Source: Thalassoglobus polymorphus
Lineage (GTDB): Bacteria > Planctomycetota > Planctomycetia > Planctomycetales > Planctomycetaceae
Assembly: GCF_007744255.1 (NCBI RefSeq)
Contig: NZ_CP036267.1
Span: forward strand, 2,855,500 to 2,919,499
Length of the DNA: 64,000 bases
Direction: 5' to 3'
Shown here: one piece after another, positions 18,609 to 27,167 of the stretch
How positions within the stretch are numbered: the first letter of the stretch is position 1
Layout: every line of letters starts with the position of its first letter
Made by a program: the position numbers and the translations under genes
Notes under the pieces: model-generated
The model's database searches: none
What the model was told of the DNA's origin: nothing
Seen by the model: the letters and a program-made list of their open reading frames with translations, nothing else

Positions 18609-20267
18609 CTACAACCGGGACCGTATCGTCACCAGCTTCAAGATTCGACGGACGAGCGAAATGACAATGCCACCAATGACAAGCAAGATTCCGATCACCA
18701 GATATGGAAAATGCCCGGGCGTTTCGGGATCACCTCGGTAAGCGACCAGAAACAGGTACGAAATGACAGAAGCGATCGTCGTCACCGCAACCAACCGAGG
18801 TTTGTACCACATGCTGCTGGTCACAATCAGAAGTGCATACCCTGTGACCAGCGATTCAACTGGCCCCTCTGCATTGGCAACTGCCGCGGTAAACAAAGCA
18901 GCGTCCGCTGCGATCCAGGTTCTCCGAATGAATGGGACACCGCGCGTCATTAATTTCTGAAACACGACCGAGATCACAGTCCAGGCGACGAGAATCGAGA
19001 TGACAGGTAAATAAGACTGGCGATGCCCGGGTGTCCGCCAGTCAACGATTTGCAAGATCAACGCAACAATCAGAAACGCCGCTAAGTGAACAACGAGTGC
19101 CGGTTCTCGTCTCGCCCAGCGTCGGAGTTTTGTCCACCAACCGACCGAATTCAGAGCAATCGGTTCTCCTTCCTGAAAGTGTTGCAAATCATTGGCGAGT
19201 TCACCCGCAGACTTGTAGCGATGCTCCGGCTTCTTTTCTAAACATCGCAGGCAAATTTGTTCCAACGGCTTCGGAACACTCGGATTGATCTTCCCCGGTG
19301 CCGGCGGTTCAGAATCTCGCAGTCGCAAAATCTGGTCGAGTGGACTTTCTTCCACAAATGGAGGACGACTTGTTAATAGCTCATAAAGAATCGCCCCTAA
19401 GCTATAGATGTCGCATTGAGTGGTAATTTTATTGATCTTTCCCCACGCCTGCTCAGGAGCCATATAAGCTGGCGTCCCCAGTATGGTTCCAGAGATGGTC
19501 CTTTCACTGTCCGCTTCAAAAACTTTCGCAAGGCCAAAGTCGGTCACAAAAGCATTGTGCTGTTGGTCAAGCAAAATGTTTGACGGCTTGAGATCACGAT
19601 GAATGATGTCTTGCCTGTGCAGATAATCGACGGCATTTGCAACTTGAATGACGTAATCAATCGCTTGAGAAATTTCTAGCTTCTGGTCTTTCAAGTGTTC
19701 TGCGAGCGTTTGCCCCTCGATGTAGGTCATGACGAGAAAAGGATACCCGTCTTGCTCTCCGGCATCGTGGACACTGACGATGTTCGGATGCCGCAATCGT
19801 GAAGCTGCTCGCGCTTCCTGATAAAACCGACGCACTTCTTCATCCGTCGCAAATTCACAAGTCCGAATCATCTTGAGTGCAAAGTGACTTTGAAGCGTAA
19901 TGTGACGAGCTTTGTAGATGATCCCCATTCCGCCACGGCCGATTTCTTCTTCAAGACAAAACGAGCCGAAATTCCGAGGCAGTTGCTGCATCATCGATGA
20001 AGAAAAAGCGGGTGAATCTCCAAGCAGCGTCTCCTTCTGATCAGTCACCGGAGCCACAGCAAACGAATCCAGCCGATTCATACAATCCAGCATCTCGGAG
20101 AGTTCTGGATGTCTCGCCAGAAGATGTTCTGGAATTTCAAGAGACTTGCCAGCCTGCATTGCGAAACAGTGTTGATCAAGAAACTCCAGCACCTCATTAT
20201 CATAATCAATAAGCTCGTCGCCGGACCCATTTTTTTCTTCTTGACTGGCAGACATTCTATGCTTCAT
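18609..20267 (-). CDS. PknB-type Ser/Thr kinase, membrane-anchored, coupled to ECF sigma
   Basis: A 552-residue protein. The N-terminal ~95 residues are acidic and predicted cytoplasmic. The kinase domain spans about 100-365: G-rich loop IGRGGMGIIYKA (109-120), catalytic Lys132, HRDLKPSN (223-230), DFG (243-245) and APE (about 270-272). The C-terminal ~165 residues have five hydrophobic segments (for example ALVVHLAAFLIVALI and YLVIGILLVIGGIVISLV). Its ATG overlaps the stop of the upstream ECF sigma gene (ATGA), so the two are translationally coupled. In planctomycetes sigma/kinase pairs are thought to replace anti-sigma control; the kinase may phosphorylate the sigma factor (inference). Confidence 0.92.
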   Translation of the reverse strand: MKHRMSASQEEKNGSGDELIDYDNEVLEFLDQHCFAMQAGKSLEIPEHLLARHPELSEMLDCMNRLDSFAVAPVTDQKETLLGDSPAFSSSMMQQLPRNFGSFCLEEEIGRGGMGIIYKARHITLQSHFALKMIRTCEFATDEEVRRFYQEARAASRLRHPNIVSVHDAGEQDGYPFLVMTYIEGQTLAEHLKDQKLEISQAIDYVIQVANAVDYLHRQDIIHRDLKPSNILLDQQHNAFVTDFGLAKVFEADSERTISGTILGTPAYMAPEQAWGKINKITTQCDIYSLGAILYELLTSRPPFVEESPLDQILRLRDSEPPAPGKINPSVPKPLEQICLRCLEKKPEHRYKSAGELANDLQHFQEGEPIALNSVGWWTKLRRWARREPALVVHLAAFLIVALILQIVDWRTPGHRQSYLPVISILVAWTVISVVFQKLMTRGVPFIRRTWIAADAALFTAAVANAEGPVESLVTGYALLIVTSSMWYKPRLVAVTTIASVISYLFLVAYRGDPETPGHFPYLVIGILLVIGGIVISLVRRILKLVTIRSRL

Positions 20268-20911
20268 TCAGATTCAGAAACGTCGTGATTTTGAGAAAGG
20301 ATTTCTTGTAATCGCTTCAGTGCTCGCCCCCATAGCATTTGAACCGCCCCCCGTGAACGCCCCATCCGTTCAGCCACCTCATCAAACGGGAGTCGTTGCA
20401 GATTTCGTAACTGAATGACTTCTTGATAGTCCGCGGTGAGTTCCGCAATTGCATTGGCGAGTTCAAATTCTCGCTCGTTTTGAATCATCAATTGCGACGG
20501 AGTTTGCAAGTGTGCAGAAAGGTCGATTCCGGCTGCGGATTCATTCGGGAGCTGTGGATTCAAACGAATTTCTTTTTTTACGTTTCGTTTTTCAGTACGA
20601 AACCTGCGAATAAAGTCCTGCGTATTGTGAGCAAGAATCTGTCGCAGCCAACCGAGCCATTCCGCTTCAGAAACGCCATCAAAATTCTGAAAACCTTCGT
20701 ATGCTTCCAGCATCGTTTGCTGAACGAGATCAGACGCATCGACCTTAGCCCGCATCCATGTTTCCACATTCGTGCGAGCTATGACACTGACATAATTTCG
20801 ACAGGATTCGAGCAACTCATCTCGGGCTACCATATCTCCAGCGCGGGCAGAATTGATCAGATGATGAATCCTGGAATGGATCTGGCTGTCAGACTCGTTG
20901 TCGTTATGCAT
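20264..20911 (-). CDS. ECF sigma factor coupled to a Ser/Thr kinase
   Basis: A 215-residue sigma factor. Region 2 has VDASDLVQQTMLEAYEGF and WLGWLRQILAHNTQDFIRRF; region 4 has FDEVAERMGRSRGAVQMLWGRALKRL. The start at 20911 was preferred (GAGAAG upstream); the open frame continues to 21088, but that part has no sigma-like sequence. The TGA stop overlaps the kinase start by 4 bp. No transmembrane or anti-sigma partner is nearby, so the kinase is the obvious regulatory candidate. Confidence 0.9.
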   Translation of the reverse strand: MHNDNESDSQIHSRIHHLINSARAGDMVARDELLESCRNYVSVIARTNVETWMRAKVDASDLVQQTMLEAYEGFQNFDGVSEAEWLGWLRQILAHNTQDFIRRFRTEKRNVKKEIRLNPQLPNESAAGIDLSAHLQTPSQLMIQNEREFELANAIAELTADYQEVIQLRNLQRLPFDEVAERMGRSRGAVQMLWGRALKRLQEILSQNHDVSESE

Positions 20912-21427
20912 AAACTGCTTCTCACGTTCCTCTGGAGCATCTTTGGAAATGATATCGTTTTCTCCCTCGTGGTGTACAGTATTTCCTCTTCTGAACGAGG
21001 CTCGACACAAACACAAGTATGTTGAGAACTGGTTCTGAAAACTGAACACAGGGACCAGAGATCCTTTTCCTCTGATTTGCTGGATCAAAATATCACGAAG
21101 TTTGACGGATTGAACAACTTGGATTTGCCATCCAACATCTTTCGAAATCGGGTTCGCGAAACTGTCTCGTCGTGAAACACGGCGTAGCCATGAAAGTGAT
21201 TTTTACTGGATGAGTGAGAACCAGGAGAATTTTTCACTCACGATTCCGCAGACTCGCGAGAATTTCAGCTCTCGAAAAACCCCTACAACCGTTACGAACT
21301 GTCATAAATTCCGATTTCCTCGAACCATTCTTCATCCATCGTCAGAGGATTTCGCTCGGCTGCTCAACACATCCCAAACTACAGGGAGAGACATATTCAT
21401 TTTGGCCAGCTGTAAGCGAGGACGCGG
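20912..21427. other. Divergent gap between the sigma/kinase operon and the AAA ATPase
   Basis: A 516-bp gap. The in-frame upstream extension of the sigma gene to 21088 has no recognisable domain. I found no RNA gene, repeat or clear hairpin here; promoters for both flanking genes are expected. Confidence 0.5.
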
Positions 21428-22990
21428 ATGCAACCTGGGACATTGACCGATATCGACAATCTTCTCATGAGTCTAGGGAATGAGGAAGATTTGGAAGTTG
21501 AGCCGAAATCAGCGCCACCGATGACTTCGGAGGAGCCCCAAGAAACTCCCTCGACCTCGAATGAGAAACCTGAAGAGAATCCTGAAGAATCCCCTGCTCC
21601 GAATGAAGAATCCAAGGAAGCAGAGGCGACGGAGAAAACTCACGCAGAGAAGATCGAAGAAGCTCGTCGACTTCCTAAAGTCTCGGACGCAGTTGCCAAA
21701 CTGACCGGAGAAACTTCAATCCGGCGTTTGAATATGAACAACGGGGTGTTCATGCCTTTGAGCCCCGAATCATTGAACGATGCTGGGCTGAGTCTCAGTG
21801 AAGTGATGAATTTGATCCTGAAGTTTCTTTATAATCGTGGCGTAGAAACTGGGTATAAAACGGCCTTACAGGTCGGACTGAAGTTCCCACTCGTAGAAGG
21901 AATTTTACGTCAACTCAAAATTGAACGCCTTGCCGCCTACAAGAACTCCATCGCTGGCGGTGACTATCTCTATGAATTGACCGAACTAGGACGTGATCGC
22001 GCACGCACACTGTCAGTTCAGTCAACTTATTTTGGAACCGCACCGGTTCCACTTGATCAATACATTGCGAGTGTCAACGCGCAGACTCTGGCAGGCCGCA
22101 AACCTTCTCTGAAAGCCATCCGCAGGGCCTTTTCCGATCTCGATATCAGCGACCGTATGATTTCGAACATCGGACAAGCGATCCATTCTGGCCGTGGAAT
22201 GTTTCTTTACGGTGCTCCAGGAAACGGTAAAACGAGCATGGCGGAACGTGTGACCAAATCCTTCGGTGATACGATCTGGATTCCACGCTCCATTGTTGCC
22301 TCGGGTGAAATCATTCGATTATTTGATCCCAACCGCCATCGTCCCATCGAAGGCGATTCCGACCACGATCAGGAAGTCGACGGTCGTTGGGTCCAAATCG
22401 AGAGGCCGACCATCGTCTCTGGTGGAGAATTGACGATGGAAGATCTGGAGATCACCTATATTCGCAAGACGGGTGTTGGTGAGGCTCCATTACAATTGAA
22501 ATCAAACTGTGGAACGCTTCTGATCGACGATTTCGGCCGTCAAAGAATGAGTACAGACGAACTGCTCAACAGATGGATTGTTCCTCTTGAGCAACGGATC
22601 GACTTCCTCCATATGGAAAGTGGTCGAACAATTCAGGTCCCGTTTGACCAGTTGATCATTTTTTCCAGTAACCTGGAACCACGAGATCTTGTCGACGACG
22701 CATTTTTGCGCCGGATTCCCTACAAGATTGAAGTCAAAGATGCATCGGAAGTCGAGTTCCGGAATCTCTTCATCAAGATGGCCAAGAAAGCCCGGTTCGA
22801 ATGCTCACATGAGACCGTAGATTACCTTATCCAGCATCACTATGTCGGAGCCAATCGCCCCTTCCGGTTCTGTCATCCACGTGATTTACTGCGACAAGTC
22901 GAGAATCGCTGTACTCTCCACAACCTCCCACACGAGATCACCAAAAGCGCCATTGATCAAGCAGTAGAAAACTACTTCTCGATCATGTAG
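21428..22990 (+). CDS. AAA-type ATPase with acidic N-terminal region
   Basis: A 520-residue protein. Residues about 20-80 are an acidic, Pro/Glu-rich low-complexity segment. A winged-helix-like part follows (about 120-200). The AAA core has Walker A GAPGNGKT (262-269), Walker B LLIDDFGR with Asp367-Asp368, and the sensor-like IFSSNLEPRDLVDDAFLRRIPYKIEV. It resembles the predicted ATPases with chaperone activity found in planctomycetes and cyanobacteria, whose substrates are not established. It stands alone; the neighbour on the right is transcribed toward it. Confidence 0.85.
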   Translation: MQPGTLTDIDNLLMSLGNEEDLEVEPKSAPPMTSEEPQETPSTSNEKPEENPEESPAPNEESKEAEATEKTHAEKIEEARRLPKVSDAVAKLTGETSIRRLNMNNGVFMPLSPESLNDAGLSLSEVMNLILKFLYNRGVETGYKTALQVGLKFPLVEGILRQLKIERLAAYKNSIAGGDYLYELTELGRDRARTLSVQSTYFGTAPVPLDQYIASVNAQTLAGRKPSLKAIRRAFSDLDISDRMISNIGQAIHSGRGMFLYGAPGNGKTSMAERVTKSFGDTIWIPRSIVASGEIIRLFDPNRHRPIEGDSDHDQEVDGRWVQIERPTIVSGGELTMEDLEITYIRKTGVGEAPLQLKSNCGTLLIDDFGRQRMSTDELLNRWIVPLEQRIDFLHMESGRTIQVPFDQLIIFSSNLEPRDLVDDAFLRRIPYKIEVKDASEVEFRNLFIKMAKKARFECSHETVDYLIQHHYVGANRPFRFCHPRDLLRQVENRCTLHNLPHEITKSAIDQAVENYFSIM

Positions 22991-23078
22991 GTCTTTGAGA
23001 GTATGAAGGTCTCTGAGAGACTACGATCTTCCAAGACCTTGAAGCTCCTCGCTGACATTCCAGAAAGACCGACGGGAA

Positions 23079-23951
23079 TTATCGAACAACGCTTTCGATT
23101 TGATCGACATGCAGTACCACCTGCGTCTTGATGAAATTGTCTGGTGCTGACTTGAATCGTTGGCGATTCTCATTTGATGTGAACAGGTAGAGTCGTTCGT
23201 CATAAAATGCGCCGAAGCCAATATCTCCTGCAACTGCACGATCAGTCTCCCAGACAACGACTGGATCACACCCCAGGAACTGCGGCACATAGCGTCCGGG
23301 AGATTCCTTGAAACGCTTCAGTGCTTCAGCGCTGACAAATCGATATTGCTGCCCCTTGTACTGAGCCTCGAACTGCTGGCTTCCCTTCTCCCAGCGACGA
23401 GACTTCCACAATGTCACCGGGCAATACCCTTCAAGCATCAAGCCGGACACAGAGGCTGGCTTAACCGGTTGGTCTTTCTGAGACAACGACTCATTCGGAT
23501 TCATTGCCGGTGTAGCATTTCGCAGTGCAAGGATATCCGTGTAGCGTGTTCGAGCTCGCATGACCAGTTGGACGTAATCGTTGACACCTCGATATCCGAC
23601 TGATTGCATAATCTCTTTTCCGGACGGCTCAATAAACAGATCCGTTGGCAGGCTGGTGACCCCAAAACGAGATGTCAGTTTAGGGTTGTGTTCAGAGTTG
23701 ATTTTCACAGCGACGACAGATTGTTGAAGCTGCTGCTGAACCTGTCTTGAGGGGAAAACCTGGCTCTCCATTTGCTTACACGGATTACACCAATGAGCAT
23801 GAAAATGAATGAGGATCGGCCGATTCGTCGACTGAGCAACTTTTTGTGCCGCTTCAAAATCGGTGTACCAGACACTTTGGGCTTCAGCGGACGATTGGAA
23901 ACAGGAATTGAGTGTCAGTACGGCAAGACAGGAGAAAAGCAGCGTCTTCAT
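23079..23951 (-). CDS. Secreted thioredoxin-fold protein with YHS-like C terminus
   Basis: A 290-residue protein with a signal peptide (MKTLLFSCLAVLTLNSC; a lipobox-like Cys17 is possible but not canonical). The thioredoxin domain (about 28-145) has the active-site W-C55-N-P-C58-K. A YHS-like region follows (about 170-235; GYCPVTLWKSRRW, then KRFKESPGRYVPQFLGCDP), with a related second copy to the end (FTSNENRQRFKSAPDNF). YHS segments bind metal in other proteins. Probably acts in periplasmic disulfide or metal handling; the partner is unknown. Convergent with the ATPase gene. Confidence 0.82.
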   Translation of the reverse strand: MKTLLFSCLAVLTLNSCFQSSAEAQSVWYTDFEAAQKVAQSTNRPILIHFHAHWCNPCKQMESQVFPSRQVQQQLQQSVVAVKINSEHNPKLTSRFGVTSLPTDLFIEPSGKEIMQSVGYRGVNDYVQLVMRARTRYTDILALRNATPAMNPNESLSQKDQPVKPASVSGLMLEGYCPVTLWKSRRWEKGSQQFEAQYKGQQYRFVSAEALKRFKESPGRYVPQFLGCDPVVVWETDRAVAGDIGFGAFYDERLYLFTSNENRQRFKSAPDNFIKTQVVLHVDQIESVVR

Positions 23952-24286
23952 GATGACCTCATCTACTAGAATTTTGCCAGCCAGGAAGAGTGCCGACTCA
24001 CAAGGCTCAAAGCGTTCTCAAGAGTTGATATCGGTCAGACTCGCCGGTCGAGATCGGGCAGAATTCTCGGTTCTATTGATCACTGATGCTTTTTGAATCG
24101 GGATTTCGACTTAAGCCGATAAGTTAAGTTGAACCACTTGTGCGGATGAACGAACAGAAGTCGAGATGGAGGGAGTCGAGCGTTTCGAATGACGATAAAA
24201 CGAAGAAGCGAAGAATCGCCAACAATGTTTCGCTGTGTTATGTCTACAAGCTGCGATGACACCAGTTAGTCTTTGACTCGACGCCG
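23952..24286. other. Gap upstream of ftsW
   Basis: A 335-bp divergent gap. Contains AAGCCGATAAGTTAAG-type AT-rich sequence near 24110, possibly promoter-like. A 60-residue minus-strand frame (24080-24262) has no recognisable features and is not called. Confidence 0.45.
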
Positions 24287-25465
24287 ATGCTGGACTCAGA
24301 GGACCTCTCTTCGAATCTCTTTCTCGCCTTCGCTGGCATGCTGCTGGCGATTGGAACGCTCATGGTCTACAGCGCGAGCATGTCGACTCAGTCAGCAAAT
24401 GTTGAACAGCTCTATCTTTCAAAGCATGTCATCTTCTTAAGCATCGCATTACTTTGCGGCGGAATTGCTTCTCAAATACCGGCTCGTTTCTGGCATCGAC
24501 TTTCACCAATCCTTTATCTCGTAAGCGTTGCTTTGTTGATCGCTGTCCTGATCCCTGGACTGGGGCACAAAGTGAACGGAGCGCAACGGTGGATCAGAAT
24601 CGGTTCGATTTCGATACAACCCTCAGAAATTGCCAAGATTACGCTTCCGCTTATGGTGTGCCGGATGAGATTTCTTCGCAGCGGGGAATCACGTGAAACA
24701 GGTCTGTTTCCCTACCTTCAGCTTCTTGCCATCATCGGATTGCCGCTAAGTTTGGTGCTCATCGAACCAGACCTGGGGACGACATTGTTTTTATTGATTA
24801 CTTCTGCGCTGGCACTGTTCTTCAGTCGCCTCCCCCTTCGTTTTTTCTTTCTGTCCGCGATCGCATTGGCTCCACTTGGTTTGAGTGCGATTGCTCTCAA
24901 ACCCTATCAACTCGCGCGAATTCGTGGGTTCATACAAACCTGGACATCCCCCGAGGAAGCTCCTTATCAAGTTCGGCAATCATTGACGACCCTCGGAGTG
25001 GGCGGAATTCAGGGGACTGGATTAGGCAAAGGTTGGCAAAAGCTGAGTTTCTTACCAGAGGCGAACACCGACTTCATCTTCGCTGTGATCGGAGAAGAAC
25101 TTGGACTGATCGGAACTCTGGGCATCATTGTCTTGTGGGCAGGACTTTACCTGAGTGGTCTCAACTTGATTCGACAGTCATCTCAAACCGGTTTTGCTTC
25201 AGTCGCAGCCACAACGCTTCTCACGCAACTCGTGTTGCAGGCTGCCCTGAACGTGGCAGTGGTGACCGCAATGGTCCCACCTAAAGGAATTTCGCATCCA
25301 TTGATTAGTTATGGTGGGAGCAATCTGGTAACAACGGTCTCAGCGCTCGGACTCATTGTGAGCTTGACAAAAATTCGCAACACGGAAGTCACTTTAACTC
25401 CGGAAGAACAACATCACAAAGAAGAGAACCTTGAACACGAATTCTCTGCCAATTCAGCCGCCTGA
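24287..25465 (+). CDS. ftsW: FtsW/RodA-family peptidoglycan glycosyltransferase
   Basis: A 392-residue SEDS-family integral membrane protein with about ten hydrophobic segments. Family motifs: GTLMVYSAS near the start, the conserved PSEIAKITLPLM, the loop with EPDLGTTLFL, and KGISHPLISYGGSNLV near the C terminus. SEDS proteins polymerise lipid II into glycan strands. FtsW rather than RodA is preferred because murG follows directly, as in division clusters, but a RodA role cannot be excluded. It overlaps murG by 35 bp. Planctomycetes generally lack FtsZ, so its division role may be non-canonical. Confidence 0.85.
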   Translation: MLDSEDLSSNLFLAFAGMLLAIGTLMVYSASMSTQSANVEQLYLSKHVIFLSIALLCGGIASQIPARFWHRLSPILYLVSVALLIAVLIPGLGHKVNGAQRWIRIGSISIQPSEIAKITLPLMVCRMRFLRSGESRETGLFPYLQLLAIIGLPLSLVLIEPDLGTTLFLLITSALALFFSRLPLRFFFLSAIALAPLGLSAIALKPYQLARIRGFIQTWTSPEEAPYQVRQSLTTLGVGGIQGTGLGKGWQKLSFLPEANTDFIFAVIGEELGLIGTLGIIVLWAGLYLSGLNLIRQSSQTGFASVAATTLLTQLVLQAALNVAVVTAMVPPKGISHPLISYGGSNLVTTVSALGLIVSLTKIRNTEVTLTPEEQHHKEENLEHEFSANSAA

Positions 25466-26576
25466 ATTTTCGTTTCTTTTTTGCGGAGGCGGGAGCGGAG
25501 GTCATCTCTTCCCTGCCTTGGCGGTCTGTGAAGAATTGATTGAGCGGTTCGGTCTTGGGTGTCGGTTTCTTTTTACAACAACCGGGAAGCAAATCGAAAC
25601 GAGTCTGCTCGTCAACCAGAATATTGAAATTGAAACAGTTCACATCCCCTCTTCCCCGCTTGGCAAGCTGAAACGACATCCAATCCGGGAGTCGCGAGTT
25701 TTACTTTCTGCGTTTCGACAAGCCCGAAAAGTCATCAAAGAGTTTGCCCCCACGATCGTCATCGGACTCGGAGGCTACGGAAGTCTCCCTGGCATTCTGG
25801 CAGCTAGAAGCCTCAGGCGACCGATCCTGCTGATGGAGCAAAACACAATCCCCGGAAGTGCCAACGTTTTACTCTCTCGATTCTCAAGTCGAATCTGCAC
25901 AAGTTACCCGGAAACTGCGCAACATTTTCATTTTTCGTCGAAACGTGCCTGCGTCGAAACGGGGAATCCGGTCAGGAAATCAATCCTGACGCTTTCAGAG
26001 TGCCGCTCCTCCACTGCTTCCCGCACACTGACAGTGTTAGGGGGAAGTCAGGGAGCAGTCGCAATCAACGCTGCAATGCAATCACTCGTTGAGCAATCTC
26101 CGGAACTCTTCAAAGGCTGGACGATCTTTCATCAAACCGGATCAACTGAGAACGAGAATATTGAACGAGCCTACAACGCCGCCGCGATTTCGGCGGTGGT
26201 CTCCCAGTTTTTCACAAACATTGAAGAGGTTCTCAACCAATCGACCTTCGTGGTCAGCAGAGCGGGAGCCACGACGTTGGCTGAGTTGGCAGTCTTAGGG
26301 AAACCAGCATTGCTGGTCCCCTATCCAAACTCTGCACGCGATCATCAAGAAAAGAATGCTCTGTATTACTCCACCAACAAGGCAGCGGTCATTGTCCACC
26401 AAAGCAACAACGCGGAGACTTTTGCAACTCATCTCAGAAACGAACTGAGCAACATTATTGCCTCGTCAGAATTGCAAGACTCGATGAGCCAAAACATGCG
26501 CAAGCTCGGAAAACCTGACGCCGCTAAGTCAGTCGTCCAACAAATCGCCGATCAAATCCAGTTCCGCCAGACTTGA
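25431..26576 (+). CDS. murG: Lipid II synthase (undecaprenyldiphospho-muramoylpentapeptide beta-N-acetylglucosaminyltransferase)
   Basis: A 381-residue GT28 glycosyltransferase. N-terminal Gly-rich loop FCGGGSGGHLFPALAV, then GLGGYGSLPGILAARSL, LMEQNTIPGSANVLLSRF, the linker LTVLGGSQGAVAIN and the donor-binding SRAGATTLAELAVLGKPALLVPYP. It adds GlcNAc to lipid I at the inner membrane. The start is TTG at 25431 (no ATG precedes the first domain strand), overlapping ftsW. The pair stands outside any visible mur/dcw cluster; the next gene downstream is unrelated arsenic resistance on the other strand. Confidence 0.93.
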   Translation: MNTNSLPIQPPEFSFLFCGGGSGGHLFPALAVCEELIERFGLGCRFLFTTTGKQIETSLLVNQNIEIETVHIPSSPLGKLKRHPIRESRVLLSAFRQARKVIKEFAPTIVIGLGGYGSLPGILAARSLRRPILLMEQNTIPGSANVLLSRFSSRICTSYPETAQHFHFSSKRACVETGNPVRKSILTLSECRSSTASRTLTVLGGSQGAVAINAAMQSLVEQSPELFKGWTIFHQTGSTENENIERAYNAAAISAVVSQFFTNIEEVLNQSTFVVSRAGATTLAELAVLGKPALLVPYPNSARDHQEKNALYYSTNKAAVIVHQSNNAETFATHLRNELSNIIASSELQDSMSQNMRKLGKPDAAKSVVQQIADQIQFRQT

Positions 26577-26617
26577 GCCCCTCATCACACCGTCTCCGAA
26601 ATCACCCTACAAAAGAA

Positions 26618-26653
26618 AATGCCCTCGTTTTGAAAAATCAAATCGAGGGCATT
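26618..26653 (-). terminator. Rho-independent terminator of the ars operon
   Basis: Stem AATGCCCTCG (26618-26627) with CGAGGGCATT (26644-26653), extended by TTTTGA/TCAAAT with one mismatch around an AAAA loop. On the minus strand it is followed by TTTTCTTTTG, so it most likely ends arsC transcription. It may also stop murG from the other side. Confidence 0.85.
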
Positions 26654-26676
26654 GATTGATGCGGAGCAATCGTACA

Positions 26677-27117
26677 TCAAGACGCAGACTCGGTCGTCTT
26701 AAGTAAGTCGTTGGTGACGAAATCGCGAATTTCGTCTCGAACACGTCGGTAGTGGTCGAGTGCTTCTTCTTCGCTTGCTGCCTCCTTCGCCAGTTTAGGA
26801 GGATCATCAAACCCGACGTGAACAACACGAGCTTTCCCCAGAAACCCTGGGCAGTTTTCATCGGCGTGGCCGCAGACTGTGATGACCACATCCAGTGGAA
26901 TATCTTCCAGTGAACTTGCCAGCTTTGAAGATTGCCCGGAAATGTCGACTCCGGCTTCTGCCATCACTTTCACGGCATTCGGGTTCATGCCGTGAGCTTC
27001 GATCCCGGCTGAGTACACGTCGATTTTATCTCTATGCAAAAGTCTCGCCCATCCTTCAGCCATCTGGCTGCGGCAGGAGTTTCCAGTACAGAGAAAAAGA
27101 ACTTGAGTTTTAGACAT
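26677..27117 (-). CDS. arsC: Thioredoxin-coupled arsenate reductase
   Basis: A 146-residue low-molecular-weight-phosphatase-type ArsC. The P-loop C10-T-G-N-S-C15-R16 and the redox pair C82 and C89 (VCGHADENCP) match the staphylococcal thioredoxin-coupled enzyme residue for residue. It reduces arsenate to arsenite, which the downstream machinery then handles. Last gene of the arsRDAC operon, 50 bp after arsA, followed by a strong terminator. Confidence 0.95.
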   Translation of the reverse strand: MSKTQVLFLCTGNSCRSQMAEGWARLLHRDKIDVYSAGIEAHGMNPNAVKVMAEAGVDISGQSSKLASSLEDIPLDVVITVCGHADENCPGFLGKARVVHVGFDDPPKLAKEAASEEEALDHYRRVRDEIRDFVTNDLLKTTESAS

Positions 27118-27167
27118 CAGTCAACTCCTGTTAGGTATTATCGCATTCTGCGAATTTCAACTTCTGA

